From: Galactobacter sp052108535
Lineage (GTDB): Bacteria > Actinomycetota > Actinomycetes > Actinomycetales > Micrococcaceae
Direction: 5' to 3'
NCBI GenBank assembly: GCA_052108535.1
Contig: JBQDZM010000003.1
Span: 62,001 to 126,000 of the forward strand
DNA length: 64,000 nucleotides
Shown here: positions 52,944-61,598 of the stretch, in pieces
How the letters are laid out: every line of letters begins with the position of its first letter
Numbering within the stretch: the first letter of the stretch is position 1
The notes under the pieces: model-generated
What the model was told of the DNA's origin: nothing
Database searches by the model: none
The model's input: only the letters and a program-made list of their open reading frames with translations
Made by a program: the position numbers and the translations under genes

Positions 52944-53264
52944 ATGTCGATCAACGCCGCTGTCGTGAGCGCGGGAGGCGCCTCGATGTTCCGACGCCCC
53001 GCCACCCGATCCCTGCAGTTGCTCTGCATGACTCCTGATCAGGTGGAACAGTTGGAGCTACCCACCACCCGTTCCGGGTACCGCTACGCCGCGCAGAGCG
53101 TGGACGCCCTCCTGGTCTCCGTCGCAACCGCGATGCGCAACGACCAGCATCCAGTTCACGTGGCTCGGCCCAAACCCGCGGGATTTCTCGCCGCCGGATA
53201 CCCGGCCGACCGCGTGGACCGGCTCCTGAAGCGCCTCCGCGCCCAGGGTGCGCTGACCTACTGA
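52944..53264 (+). CDS. Small protein with two DivIVA-like segments, unknown function
   Basis: A 106-residue protein from ATG 52944, preceded by TGGAGGTCGTCG. It has two segments that resemble the GYxxxxVDxLL heptad of DivIVA N-termini: TRSGYRYAAQSVDALLVSVATAM (about residues 41-63) and AAGYPADRVDRLLKRLRAQ (about 84-103). The middle is Pro/His-rich. There is no membrane helix or signal. A septum or pole localisation by analogy is speculative. A possible -10 (TACCGG/CATACT region) lies about 100 bp upstream. Confidence 0.65.
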   Translation: MSINAAVVSAGGASMFRRPATRSLQLLCMTPDQVEQLELPTTRSGYRYAAQSVDALLVSVATAMRNDQHPVHVARPKPAGFLAAGYPADRVDRLLKRLRAQGALTY

Positions 53265-53313
53265 TCGTGCCGCGGCGTGACCGCAGGGGTAGTTCCGCCT
53301 ATTGCGTGAGTTT

Positions 53314-53410
53314 CTAGTGTGCTGGCTCGAAATGGAGCTTCAGCCCGAGCGCTTCGGAGACCTTGACGATGGTCGCAAAGGTCGGATTGCCAGCAGCAAG
53401 TTGAGCCGGG
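53314..53410 (-). pseudogene. C-terminal remnant of an XRE-family antitoxin
   Basis: On the minus strand, immediately past the stop of the next gene, the sequence reads PAQLAAGNPTFATIVKVSEA and then LGLKLHFEPAH with a stop at 53314. This is the end of a small helix-turn-helix antitoxin (the NPTxxTLxxIxxALGxxL pattern). The N-terminal half is missing and no start is visible. It is a relic of a toxin-antitoxin locus. Confidence 0.7.
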
Positions 53411-54919
53411 TCAGAAGGTGTTGTACGCCTTCCGAGACATGAAGACCCCGCGCCCGGTGCGGGTATCCCAACACGTCATCCCGGTCTGCAACATGGCGCA
53501 GACATTCTCCTCGTAGAAGACGGTCTCCCCGTAATCCATCTGGTGCGCGTCTGCGTCCTTGGCCTGAAAACTCGCCAGGGAGTCATGGGTCTGCAAGGCG
53601 CTGGCGTCGCCGCCCTCCAGGTCGAACCACCATTTGCCTGAGTTCGAGTCCGTGCTGCGTGGGTCATCCCTGTAGGACAACAGTCCGCAGCCCTTACCCG
53701 TCTCGGTGAACTCGCATCCGATGTTTCGCGCTGGACTCAACAGCATCGCAGTTCCGTCCGAAGCAGACAGTTCCTTGGCATTGCTCGGCGTAGGACCGCC
53801 CGCCCCAGTAGCTGCACCGGCGTCGATCGCGGCACGGGCCTCCGAGGTCGGGAACGAGAGGGAACTGCGACCGTCCTCCCCCGACGTCGGCAGCACCGTC
53901 ACCGTGGCGTCGACGTAGTTGGCGCCCTTGCGGGAGCTGGCCGCGACCATCCTGTAGTCGCCGGGCAGCGCTGCCAGCCGGACCTTGTTCCGGTCCGCAG
54001 GCAACGAGACCTCCTGCCCGTTGACCTTCACCGACGGGGCGGGATCGGTGACCACCAGCCCCTGGTCGGGACCATCCGTGATCTTCCACGCCGAGTTACC
54101 CGAGTCCTCACGACGTAAATCGAAGGACACCGGGAACGTTTCGTCGGCCTGAGTGAGTTCCGCCTCGATGTCCACCTCGCCGTCCTCTACCGTGACGCTC
54201 TGAATCTCGTAGCGGGTGGGCCGATTCTTGGCCGCCGCGTAGATCTCCGGTTCAAGGATGAGGTCCTCACCGCTGACGGAGTCTGGACGCCAGAGCTTCA
54301 GTGCGGCGGCGGCGTCACCGTCCACCAGTGCGTCCAGATAGCGTTCCACCGTGTCCTGGGCGGCCCCCGTGTCCGCCTTGGTCTTGTGATTCGAGAAGGC
54401 CAGGACCACGACCACAGCCACCACGACCAGCATCGCGGCCGCCGGAACCCACCACCAACGGCGCCAGCGACGGGGCCCAGACGCCGCGGCATCGTCGGCT
54501 TCGCCCGACGGCCGCGTGCCCGACGAGTACGTGCCCGACGGCGACTGTGCAGACGGCGGCGTGGCCGTCAGTTGCGCAGGAAGCGTCGGCGTAACCCAAG
54601 GCAACACTGGCTCTCTGATGCTCACGAAGGTCTCGTCAGAGATCTCGTCAGAGACCGCATCTGCGGCCGGAGTCGGCGCCACCGGAAGCCCCACTTGGGT
54701 GGCGTCAGGATCCACGTCCTGGGTGACCGGCAGACCCACCTGAGTGGTATCCGAGTCCCCGTCCGAGGTCACCGGCAGACCGACGCGGGTGGCGTCAGGA
54801 TCCAGCCGGATTCCCACGTGAGTGGCTTCGGGATCCCACGTGAGTCCGATACGTGTGGCGTCGTCGTCGTGGCTGCGGGGGTCCTCCCCAGGCTTGCCAG
54901 TGGGTGACGACTGCGTCAT
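53411..54919 (-). CDS. Bitopic membrane protein with N-terminal DATxVGLP repeats
   Basis: A 502-residue protein from ATG 54919. The cytoplasmic N-terminus (about residues 10-85) has five repeats of D-x-(A/T)-T-x-(V/I)-G (DATRIG, EATHVG, DATRVG, DTTQVG, DATQVG). A Ser/Pro/Gly-rich linker leads to one membrane helix (WWWVPAAAMLVVVAVVVVLAF, about 170-190). The outside part (about 300 residues) is Thr/Ser-rich and includes NIGCEFTETGKGCGLL (two cysteines) and ENVCAMLQTGMTCW near the end. The repeats resemble phosphothreonine targets of FHA domains; see findings. No family recognised. Confidence 0.75.
   Translation of the reverse strand: MTQSSPTGKPGEDPRSHDDDATRIGLTWDPEATHVGIRLDPDATRVGLPVTSDGDSDTTQVGLPVTQDVDPDATQVGLPVAPTPAADAVSDEISDETFVSIREPVLPWVTPTLPAQLTATPPSAQSPSGTYSSGTRPSGEADDAAASGPRRWRRWWWVPAAAMLVVVAVVVVLAFSNHKTKADTGAAQDTVERYLDALVDGDAAAALKLWRPDSVSGEDLILEPEIYAAAKNRPTRYEIQSVTVEDGEVDIEAELTQADETFPVSFDLRREDSGNSAWKITDGPDQGLVVTDPAPSVKVNGQEVSLPADRNKVRLAALPGDYRMVAASSRKGANYVDATVTVLPTSGEDGRSSLSFPTSEARAAIDAGAATGAGGPTPSNAKELSASDGTAMLLSPARNIGCEFTETGKGCGLLSYRDDPRSTDSNSGKWWFDLEGGDASALQTHDSLASFQAKDADAHQMDYGETVFYEENVCAMLQTGMTCWDTRTGRGVFMSRKAYNTF
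54480..54560. repeat. Three GCCCGACG elements in the linker of the DATxVGLP protein
   Basis: GCCCGACGGC occurs at 54503-54512 and 54533-54542, with GCCCGACGAG between them. They code the PSG/SSG linker. Confidence 0.7.
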
Positions 54920-55041
54920 GCGTATCCTGCTCCTCGACTGCATAAGGGAATGTCCCCATAATGCCATCTCACTGTTAGTGAAACCCTCGGAGTAGCGCAG
55001 GTGCGACGTAGCTCACGGACTCGTCGGTCACGCGAGAAGAG

Positions 55042-55854
55042 TCACCACACGGGGTTCCAGGCCCCCATCGCCACCGAGGTCGCTGCCGCGAGCAGAGCGA
55101 CGAGCACGCAGCCGATCAAAAGCGCCACGTCGGCCGGTCCGGTCACCACGGGGCGCGCCCAACTTCGGTGCCAGCCCCGTCCGGAACCCGCAAATCCCTT
55201 GGCGTCCATGGTCGTGGCCAGCCGAGTGCCTCTGCGAATGGCCTGCACCAACAAGGCGAACCCCACGGACACGAAACCTGCACCGCTCAGGCCCCTGGCC
55301 CGTCGGGCAGAGGCGAGGATCCGCCATTCCTCCGTGAGTACCCCACCGAGCCGCAAGGCGCCGAGGGCACCCAGCACAAAACGCACGGGTAGCCGCAGCC
55401 GCACGGCCAATCCATCCGCCAGCCGGGTCGCGTCGACGCTACCGAGCAGCACCACGGCAGGTACGGCCACAGCCAAGGCGCGCAACCCCACCAACAAGCC
55501 CAGGTAGAGCGATCCGGTGGTCACCGTGTAGGGACCGAAGCCAAACAGTTCCGCCCCCGAGTCCGTGGCGATCAGCGCCGTACCCCACACGGCCATGAGT
55601 CCGCCCAGGATGAAGACCGTCACGAAGAGGGCCAGCCGCTTGGGCGGCACGGAAGAGAAGGGCAGCGCGATGACCGCCGCCGCGAGCACCACCGCCGCCG
55701 TGACGGGGTCCAACGACACCACGATCGGCACGGCGAGCACGAGCGCGCAGGCGGCGATGATGAGTGGATCTCGTCTGGCCAGCCACGCACGTGGGCGTAG
55801 CTGCGGTGCGGCCTCAACCGGGAAATCCGCCGGTGCGATCACGGTTGCACGCAT
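55042..55854 (-). CDS. Energy-coupling factor transporter transmembrane protein (YkoC/EcfT)
   Basis: A 270-residue integral membrane protein with about five helices. The coupling motifs ARRAR (ILASARRARGLSGAGF) and RGTR (ESRGT-like, AIRRGTRLATTMDAKGF) that contact the ATPases are present near residues 200 and 225. It is the last gene of the riboswitch-controlled operon and overlaps the ATPase gene by 16 bp. Imports thiamine precursor with YkoE and the ATPase. Confidence 0.9.
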   Translation of the reverse strand: MRATVIAPADFPVEAAPQLRPRAWLARRDPLIIAACALVLAVPIVVSLDPVTAAVVLAAAVIALPFSSVPPKRLALFVTVFILGGLMAVWGTALIATDSGAELFGFGPYTVTTGSLYLGLLVGLRALAVAVPAVVLLGSVDATRLADGLAVRLRLPVRFVLGALGALRLGGVLTEEWRILASARRARGLSGAGFVSVGFALLVQAIRRGTRLATTMDAKGFAGSGRGWHRSWARPVVTGPADVALLIGCVLVALLAAATSVAMGAWNPVW

Positions 55855-57440
55855 GCTTTCCCTCCTTCCACCAGAATCCTGCGGGCGCCGAGCGCCGCGG
55901 AGAACTCTCGGTCATGCGTCACGGCGAGGATGCCGGTTCCGCGGTCCAGTTCTTCACTCAGCAGGGCAACGAGGTCCTGCCAGGTGTTGGCGTCTTGCCC
56001 AAAGGTGGGTTCGTCCAGAACCAGCAGGCGTGGGCGCGTGGCCAGTGCGGTGCCGACGGATAGCCGGCGTTGTTGGCCGCCCGAGAGCTGATACGGGTTC
56101 AGGTCCGCGACATGTTCCAGGTGCAATCGCTGCAGCAGCGTCTCAACGCGGCCGTCGATCTCTGCCTGGTCGAGTCCCACCCTGCGGGGCCCGAACGCGA
56201 GTTCGTCCCTGACCTTGCGCGTCAGGAACTGATGCTCCGGATCCTGGAACACCATACCGATGCTCTGCACTAGGTCCTTAGGCGTGAGCCGTTCCGGTTC
56301 CCGCGGCGTCCCGTTCAGCAGCGCGCCGGTGGCGGTGAGCTGCCCTGAGCGCCGACGTTGCAAACCTGCCAACGTCAGGGCCAGAGCGGTCTTGCCCTGC
56401 CCATTGCTGCCCACTAGGCACACGGCCTCACCGGCCCGGATGTCCAGGTCAACATGCCCGACGGCGGCACTCACCTTGGTTCGTTTCGCCGCCCTACGGG
56501 GCAGTGCCGCGCGGGTCGCGGAGAGGTCGCGGGCGCTCAGCAGGACGTCGCCGACTCGCGCACCGGGCTGTGCCGCACGGACCTCTGTGCCCGGCACTCG
56601 TCCGGGCACCCGGACCCCCGCGTCCACCAAGGTGGACACGACGTCTGGCCGGCTGAGCAGTTCCTCGGGGACGCCGTCGGCCACCAGTGCGGCGGGAGCG
56701 CCGACCTCCGGCGCTGCCAGCACCATCAGTCGATCTACGTGCTCCAGCCACAGATCCAGCCGGTGCTCCACCACGATCACGGTGGCCCCGTGCTCCCGCG
56801 CGGTCGCGACGACCACCCTGCGCAGTTCCTCTGCTCCCTCGGGATCCAAGTTGGCTGTGGGCTCATCCAGCAGCCACAGTCTGGGTCCCATAGCCAATAG
56901 CCCTGCCACCGCCAGACGTTGTTTCTGCCCGCCAGAGAGCGCATTCGTGGAGTGGTTGAGGGGTTTCCCGCCCAGGCCCACGGCATTGAGGGCTGCCACC
57001 ACCCGCGGCCAGATGGCCGCGGGTGCCGCTCCGAGGTTTTCGGCCCCGAAGGCCACATCGTCGCCCATCCGCGCCATGACCACCTGGGTCTCGGGATCCT
57101 GCTGCACCAGCCCGACGCGGCCGGCGCTGGGCTGCTTGCCGTCAACGGTCAAGGATCCCGTCATCCGGACCCCGTGAGGGGCCTCAGCGTCGACCGCATC
57201 TTCTTCCTCGGGCTCCAGCACTCCGGCCAAGGCATGCAGGAAGGTGGACTTCCCCGCCCCGGACGGACCGGTGAGCAAGACGATCTGCCCCGGCTCCACC
57301 GTGAGATCGAAGCCGTCCAAGACCGGAACGCGGGCGCCAGCCGGAGTCAGTCCGAACCGGTCAGCGACCACGGCCGCCCCGGCCGAGGCAGCCGTGGCCG
57401 GGGACTGCGTCGGGTCGCTGGACATGGCGGGAACAGACAT
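55839..57440 (-). CDS. Double ATP-binding protein of an ECF transporter (YkoD-like)
   Basis: A 533-residue protein holding two fused ABC ATPases. First module: Walker A LLTGPSGAGKSTFLHALAG, signature NALSGGQKQRLAVAGLLAMGPRLWLLDEP. Second: LVGSNGQGKTALALTLAG, NPYQLSGGQQRRLSVGTALATRPRLLVLDEP. Such fused EcfA proteins go with YkoE-type S components. ATG 57440 overlaps the ykoE stop as TGATG. One copy of ATGCCCGACGGC lies at 56454-56465. Confidence 0.93.
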   Translation of the reverse strand: MSVPAMSSDPTQSPATAASAGAAVVADRFGLTPAGARVPVLDGFDLTVEPGQIVLLTGPSGAGKSTFLHALAGVLEPEEEDAVDAEAPHGVRMTGSLTVDGKQPSAGRVGLVQQDPETQVVMARMGDDVAFGAENLGAAPAAIWPRVVAALNAVGLGGKPLNHSTNALSGGQKQRLAVAGLLAMGPRLWLLDEPTANLDPEGAEELRRVVVATAREHGATVIVVEHRLDLWLEHVDRLMVLAAPEVGAPAALVADGVPEELLSRPDVVSTLVDAGVRVPGRVPGTEVRAAQPGARVGDVLLSARDLSATRAALPRRAAKRTKVSAAVGHVDLDIRAGEAVCLVGSNGQGKTALALTLAGLQRRRSGQLTATGALLNGTPREPERLTPKDLVQSIGMVFQDPEHQFLTRKVRDELAFGPRRVGLDQAEIDGRVETLLQRLHLEHVADLNPYQLSGGQQRRLSVGTALATRPRLLVLDEPTFGQDANTWQDLVALLSEELDRGTGILAVTHDREFSAALGARRILVEGGKACVQP

Positions 57441-58060
57441 CAGCCCAGCAACGGCTCGCGGTGAGCGCTGCGAGAACGCAGCGCGGACAGTGCGCCGGTG
57501 GCGGCGAGGCCACGCGTGGCCAACCACATCAGCAGGCCGATGACCAGCCCGGACAAGGTCACGGCCCCCACGTACGTCCACAGCCAGGTCGTGGAGTACT
57601 CCGGGTACCACTTCATGATGAAGGCGTCATTGATACCGCACGCGAAACCGGTCAGGGCACCGGCCAACAGGCCGGCCTGGATCCCGAAGCGCTTGTATCC
57701 GCCGGCCAGCGCCACGCCGAGTTCTGCACCAGCACCCTGGATCAGACCCGAGACCAGCACCGTGGCACCCCATGAGGAACCAAAGACGGCGGAGATCACC
57801 GCGGCCACAATCTCCACGAAGAGGCCCGCACCGGGGCGACGCACCACCAGACCGGCCAGGATGCCGGGGAAGAGCCACAGCCCACCCTTCAACCCGGACA
57901 GCGGCGGGAACCCTGCAAACACTGGATCCCACAGGTGATCGGCCCAGTTGACGACCGCGAAGATGACGCCGCCTGCCACTGCAAGCACGGCCGCGACGAC
58001 GATGTCTACGGTTCGCCAGCGGCCGATCTTGCTGGGCGCAGACGTTGAGGTATTGGTCAT
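57440..58060 (-). CDS. ykoE: ECF transporter S component YkoE (HMP/thiamine)
   Basis: A 206-residue substrate-binding membrane protein, with helices at DIVVAAVLAVAGGVIFAVVNW, FPGILAGLVVRRPGAGLFVEIVAAVISAVFG, VLVSGLIQGAGAELGVALAG and two more. GAELGVALAGGYKRF and AFIMKWYPEYSTTWLWTYV resemble YkoE. A TPP riboswitch stands immediately upstream, confirming thiamine or hydroxymethylpyrimidine as substrate. AAGGAGG precedes ATG 58060. Confidence 0.93.
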   Translation of the reverse strand: MTNTSTSAPSKIGRWRTVDIVVAAVLAVAGGVIFAVVNWADHLWDPVFAGFPPLSGLKGGLWLFPGILAGLVVRRPGAGLFVEIVAAVISAVFGSSWGATVLVSGLIQGAGAELGVALAGGYKRFGIQAGLLAGALTGFACGINDAFIMKWYPEYSTTWLWTYVGAVTLSGLVIGLLMWLATRGLAATGALSALRSRSAHREPLLG

Positions 58061-58137
58061 GGTGTCCTCCTTGAGTCCCCCGTGAGGGGTGAAAGGAGGG
58101 GAGGTGGACGCACACATTGCGCGGCCACCCGAGATCT

Positions 58138-58233
58138 CGACTCCCTATCGCCGGCATGATCCGGATCAGGTTCGAGGGTCTGCGGACCGTATCCGCACTC
58201 TCAGCGCCTTGTCTTTGGGGCGCTCCCCTGTCG
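58138..58233 (-). ncRNA. TPP riboswitch (THI element)
   Basis: On the minus strand the segment begins CGACAGGGGAGC, contains GCTGAGAGTGCGG and ACCCTCGAACCTGATCCGGA, then GGCGATAGGGAGTCG; CGAC and GTCG close stem P1. These are all the conserved THI-box blocks. About 65 nt downstream, CCTCCTT (58093-58099) can pair with the Shine-Dalgarno AAGGAGGA (58065-58072), which suggests translational control when TPP is bound. Confidence 0.96.
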
Positions 58234-58329
58234 TATGTAGCGCCACCCATCATATTCCACTCTTGGTACGGGTGCTTCTTCGGTAGGGTGGGAAGCAAAA
58301 CGTCGCCCCCTCATGAGGAGTTCCCCCAA

Positions 58330-58599
58330 GTGAAGCCCTTGATCAAGATTCTCTCGTCCGTAGCCGCCCTCGTGGGCGGGATCGTGGGCGGCAAGCTGCT
58401 CACCAACACCTGGGCGCAGGTCACCGGGGAGGACGCCCCCACCAAGAAGAACAAGGAAGCTCAAGCGGAACAGTCGGTGACGCGCGTGGCCGTGTTCAGG
58501 GCCGCCTCCGCCGCCCTGGCCGTGGTCATCAAGCTCGGCAGCCAGCGCGTCGGCGAACGGCTCATCGCCCGTTCGGGAAAGCACCTTGAGGAGGTCTGA
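58330..58599 (+). CDS. DUF4235 small membrane protein
   Basis: An 89-residue protein. GTG 58330 after GAGGAG begins KPLIKILSSVAALVGGIVGG, a helix, then LLTNTWAQVTGEDAPTKKN and RVAVFRAASAALAVVIKLGSQRVGERLI: two hydrophobic segments with a basic amphipathic end. Matches DUF4235. It is convergent with the antiporter operon, whose last stop is 4 bp away. Function unknown. Confidence 0.85.
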   Translation: MKPLIKILSSVAALVGGIVGGKLLTNTWAQVTGEDAPTKKNKEAQAEQSVTRVAVFRAASAALAVVIKLGSQRVGERLIARSGKHLEEV

Positions 58600-58602
58600 G
58601 GC

Positions 58603-58986
58603 TTAGCGCTTCGGCGCCTCGGTCTTGGACGCGATCTCCTCCGCGTACTCCACCACCTCGGCCAGGTCATCCGAGACCAACGTGCCAGAGTCCAGGTGCT
58701 TGGAACGGTAAGCAGCCCTGCCCACCACGTGCGCGCTCACGGGAGCCGTCAGCGCCTGCAACACAAAGATCAGTGCCAGGATGGGCAGCCAGGACCACAT
58801 GGACTGGTGCACTGCGACGGCGGCCAGTAGACAGGCCAACCCCAGCACCTGTGGCTTGGTGGCCGCGTGCATGCGAGAGAGGATGTCCCCGAAGCGCAGC
58901 AGACCGATGGCTGCCGCAAGGGACATCAGGCAACCCACGATCATCAACACGGACACGATCGAATCCCTGAGCAAGATCCAGTCCAC
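58603..58986 (-). CDS. mnhG: Na+/H+ antiporter subunit MnhG/MrpG
   Basis: A 127-residue subunit with three helices (SVLMIVGCLMSLAAAIGLLRF, VLGLACLLAAVAVHQSMW, ILALIFVLQALTAPVSAHVVGRAAY). GLLRFGDILSRMHAATKPQ is the MrpG hallmark. The C-terminus is acidic. It is the last gene of the mrp operon, 4 bp after mnhF. Confidence 0.93.
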   Translation of the reverse strand: MDWILLRDSIVSVLMIVGCLMSLAAAIGLLRFGDILSRMHAATKPQVLGLACLLAAVAVHQSMWSWLPILALIFVLQALTAPVSAHVVGRAAYRSKHLDSGTLVSDDLAEVVEYAEEIASKTEAPKR

Positions 58987-58990
58987 GGTT

Positions 58991-59257
58991 TCAGCCCTCC
59001 TCTCGTGCGGCCACGGTCCGGGCCACGGTCACGGAGCCGAGGAATCCCACGGCGGCCACCAGCAGGACGAAGATCAGGTTGATCATGTCCCCTGTGACGG
59101 CCGCTCTAAGCAGTAGTGCGGACGCGATCACCACCAACAAGACATCCGAGGCGAGCATCCGGTCCAGCAGGCTTGGCCCGCGCACGATCCTGACGATCGC
59201 GGCTGCGGCTCCCGCCGCCAGCATGGCCGAGCAGACCCATACGATCACTGTGATCAT
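58991..59257 (-). CDS. mnhF: Na+/H+ antiporter subunit MnhF/MrpF
   Basis: An 88-residue protein with three helices. IVRGPSLLDRMLASDVLLVV is the MrpF signature (RxxxGPxxxDR). Its ATG overlaps the mnhE stop. Confidence 0.93.
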   Translation of the reverse strand: MITVIVWVCSAMLAAGAAAAIVRIVRGPSLLDRMLASDVLLVVIASALLLRAAVTGDMINLIFVLLVAAVGFLGSVTVARTVAAREEG

Positions 59258-59928
59258 CGTTGTCCCCCGTCGTGATGACCGGTCGCGGTCTTCTTGGAGC
59301 GGGCAAAGGCTTCGTAGGCCTCAGCCACGGTTTGAGTCGACGCGTCCGCTGCAGCGACGCGTTCCTGATCCGCCGTAGATCCCATGATCCGCACCAACCG
59401 TGCCTCGGTCCTCAGCACCGTGGCACGGAACGCCTGCGCCTGCTCTGGTGAGTTCACGTTAAGCACGTGCAGGAAGAGCACCGAGTTGCGTCGGTCCACC
59501 TCCACCACCAGCGACCCCGGGATCAAGGACGTCACGTGCCCCACGGCCGTCAGCAGCAGGTCGTCGCGGCTGCGCAGCGGAACCCTGACCACGGCGTTGT
59601 GCACCTTGGGACCCTGCGAGATCGCGACCCACAGCACCTGGAAGGAACCCAGCACCACTTGCCACGCGAACCACAGCAGGAAGAGCACTCCCCAGCCCAC
59701 GTGCAGCCGGCCGGAGAGTCTCACGGGCGGAAGCCGGAAGCTTCTCACCACGATCACCGACACGATTAACCCGAAGATCAGATTGGCCGGTGACCAGTCC
59801 TGCCAAATGGCGCCCCACACGAGGAGCAGCCACAACAGCAGCGGGAGCTCCACCAAGAGGCGATGGGCTTCGGCGCGCCAGTATCCGCGCATCGCGCGGC
59901 GATAGCCGCGTCGTCGGGCAGATCTCAT
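59254..59928 (-). CDS. mnhE: Na+/H+ antiporter subunit MnhE/MrpE
   Basis: A 224-residue protein. Helices at LLVELPLLLWLLLVWGAIW, NLIFGLIVSVIVV and VLFLLWFAWQVVLGSFQVL; SLIPGSLVVEVDRRNSVLFLHVL is the conserved MrpE cytoplasmic part. The C-terminal 60 residues (from FRATVLRTEARLVRIMGS) are an extra helical tail. The ATG overlaps the mnhD stop by 1 bp. Confidence 0.93.
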   Translation of the reverse strand: MRSARRRGYRRAMRGYWRAEAHRLLVELPLLLWLLLVWGAIWQDWSPANLIFGLIVSVIVVRSFRLPPVRLSGRLHVGWGVLFLLWFAWQVVLGSFQVLWVAISQGPKVHNAVVRVPLRSRDDLLLTAVGHVTSLIPGSLVVEVDRRNSVLFLHVLNVNSPEQAQAFRATVLRTEARLVRIMGSTADQERVAAADASTQTVAEAYEAFARSKKTATGHHDGGQR

Positions 59929-61598
59929 CAGTGCCCTCCCTCATCGTCGTGGCTGTCAGGGACGTTGCCACCACGCAGCTCCGGGATCTCATCAGCGGAA
60001 CCCATGACGGCCTCGATGTAGTCCTGATGGTCCATCAGGCTGCGCGCGCTACGTTCAGCGAAGTCGAACAACGGACCGGCGAACACAGTCAACGCGACAC
60101 CGACCGACACCAACGCGCCGGTGGTCCAGACCATGACGGCCGGCAGCACCTTGGTGTCCCCACGGTGCGAGTAGCGCGACTCCGGGGTGTCCGCGACGAC
60201 CTCGTAGGTGCGCACCCGAGCACCGGACTCGGCTGTTGCCAACAGCAGCGGGTCGGGACGTTCGGCCTGCGAGGCCGGCCGCCAGAAACCACGGTTGAAC
60301 ACACGGGCCACGGCCAGCAACGTCAACAGGGACGTGACCATGGAGGCGGCCACCAGGGTCCATGCCAGCGGGGTGTCCAGCTGCACACCGGCCTGCACCA
60401 AGCCCAGCTTCCCCAAGAACCCGGAGAACGGCGGGATACCGGCCAGATTCATGGCCGGAATGAAGTACAGCACCGCCAACACGGGTGCCACCTTCAACAG
60501 GGAACCCAACCGGTCCAGGTTTGAGGTGGCTGCCCTGCGCTCGATCAGGCCTACCACCAGGAACAGTGACGTCTGCACCACAATGTGGTGAGCCACGTAG
60601 TAGATGGCTGCCGCGAGACCGAGTTCCGTGCCAGTGGCCAGGCCGAAGACCATGAAGCCGATGTGGCTGGTCAGCGTAAACGACAGCATTCGCTTGATGT
60701 CCGTCTGAGCCACCGCACCGAGGATCCCGACCACCATGGTGGCGGCCGCGACCCACATCAGCAGGGTGGAGACGTCATCCTCCGGGAAGAGCAGCGTCTC
60801 CGTACGGATCATCGCGTAGACACCCACCTTGGTCAGCAGGCCCGCGAACACCGCGGTGACCGGTGCCGGTGCCGTGGGGTAGGAGTCCGGCAACCAGAAG
60901 GAGAGCGGGAAGACCGCGGCCTTGATCCCGAAGGCGGTCAGCAACATCAGGTGCAGCACCGTCTGCGTGCCGGGGTCCAGTTCCGCCAGCTTGATCGACA
61001 GATCCGCCATATTCACGGTGCCGGTGGCCCCGTAGATCATGGCAATGGCGGTCAGGAAGAGCAGCGAGGAGAGGATCGAGACCACGACGTAGGTGGTGCC
61101 GGCCCTGACGCGTTCACGTGAACCGCCCAACGTCAGCAGCACGTAGGAGGAGGTCAGCAGGATTTCGAAGCCGACGTAGAGGTTGAAGAGGTCTCCGGCC
61201 AGGAAGGCGTTGGAGACACCCGCGACCAGGATCAGGAAGGCCGGGAAGAAGACGGACACCGGGCCGTCCTCGTCGCCGTCGGCCGAGCCCTGCGCCGTCG
61301 CGTAGACCAACACCGCCAGCGACACCACCGAGGAGACCACCAGCATCAGAGCGCTGAATTCGTCCACCACCATGGTGACGCCAAACGGCGGGGCCCACCC
61401 GCCCAGGAGCACGGCTGAGGCGCCGTTGTCCCAGGCCCAAGCGAGCATCAAGGCTTCCAGCAACAGCACCGCGGACAGCGTGGAGATGGACACGATGCGC
61501 TGGGCGATCGCGTGTTTGCGCAACACGAAGGTCACTGCCGCTGCGAAGAGCGGAAGCAACACCGCCAACGGTGCAAGGAAGGTCAGGTCCACGTTCAT
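59928..61598 (-). CDS. mnhD: Na+/H+ antiporter subunit MnhD/MrpD
   Basis: A 556-residue NuoN-like proton-translocating subunit with about 14 helices. SFWLPDSYPTAPAPVTAVFAGLLTKVGVYAMIR contains the conserved Lys of the proton channel, and NLYVGFEILLTSSYVLLTLGG carries the conserved Glu. HVGFMVFGLATG-like ASHIGFMVFG follows. The C-terminal tail (SARSLMDHQDYIEAVMGSADEIPELRGGNV) is an additional helix. Confidence 0.95.
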   Translation of the reverse strand: MNVDLTFLAPLAVLLPLFAAAVTFVLRKHAIAQRIVSISTLSAVLLLEALMLAWAWDNGASAVLLGGWAPPFGVTMVVDEFSALMLVVSSVVSLAVLVYATAQGSADGDEDGPVSVFFPAFLILVAGVSNAFLAGDLFNLYVGFEILLTSSYVLLTLGGSRERVRAGTTYVVVSILSSLLFLTAIAMIYGATGTVNMADLSIKLAELDPGTQTVLHLMLLTAFGIKAAVFPLSFWLPDSYPTAPAPVTAVFAGLLTKVGVYAMIRTETLLFPEDDVSTLLMWVAAATMVVGILGAVAQTDIKRMLSFTLTSHIGFMVFGLATGTELGLAAAIYYVAHHIVVQTSLFLVVGLIERRAATSNLDRLGSLLKVAPVLAVLYFIPAMNLAGIPPFSGFLGKLGLVQAGVQLDTPLAWTLVAASMVTSLLTLLAVARVFNRGFWRPASQAERPDPLLLATAESGARVRTYEVVADTPESRYSHRGDTKVLPAVMVWTTGALVSVGVALTVFAGPLFDFAERSARSLMDHQDYIEAVMGSADEIPELRGGNVPDSHDDEGGH

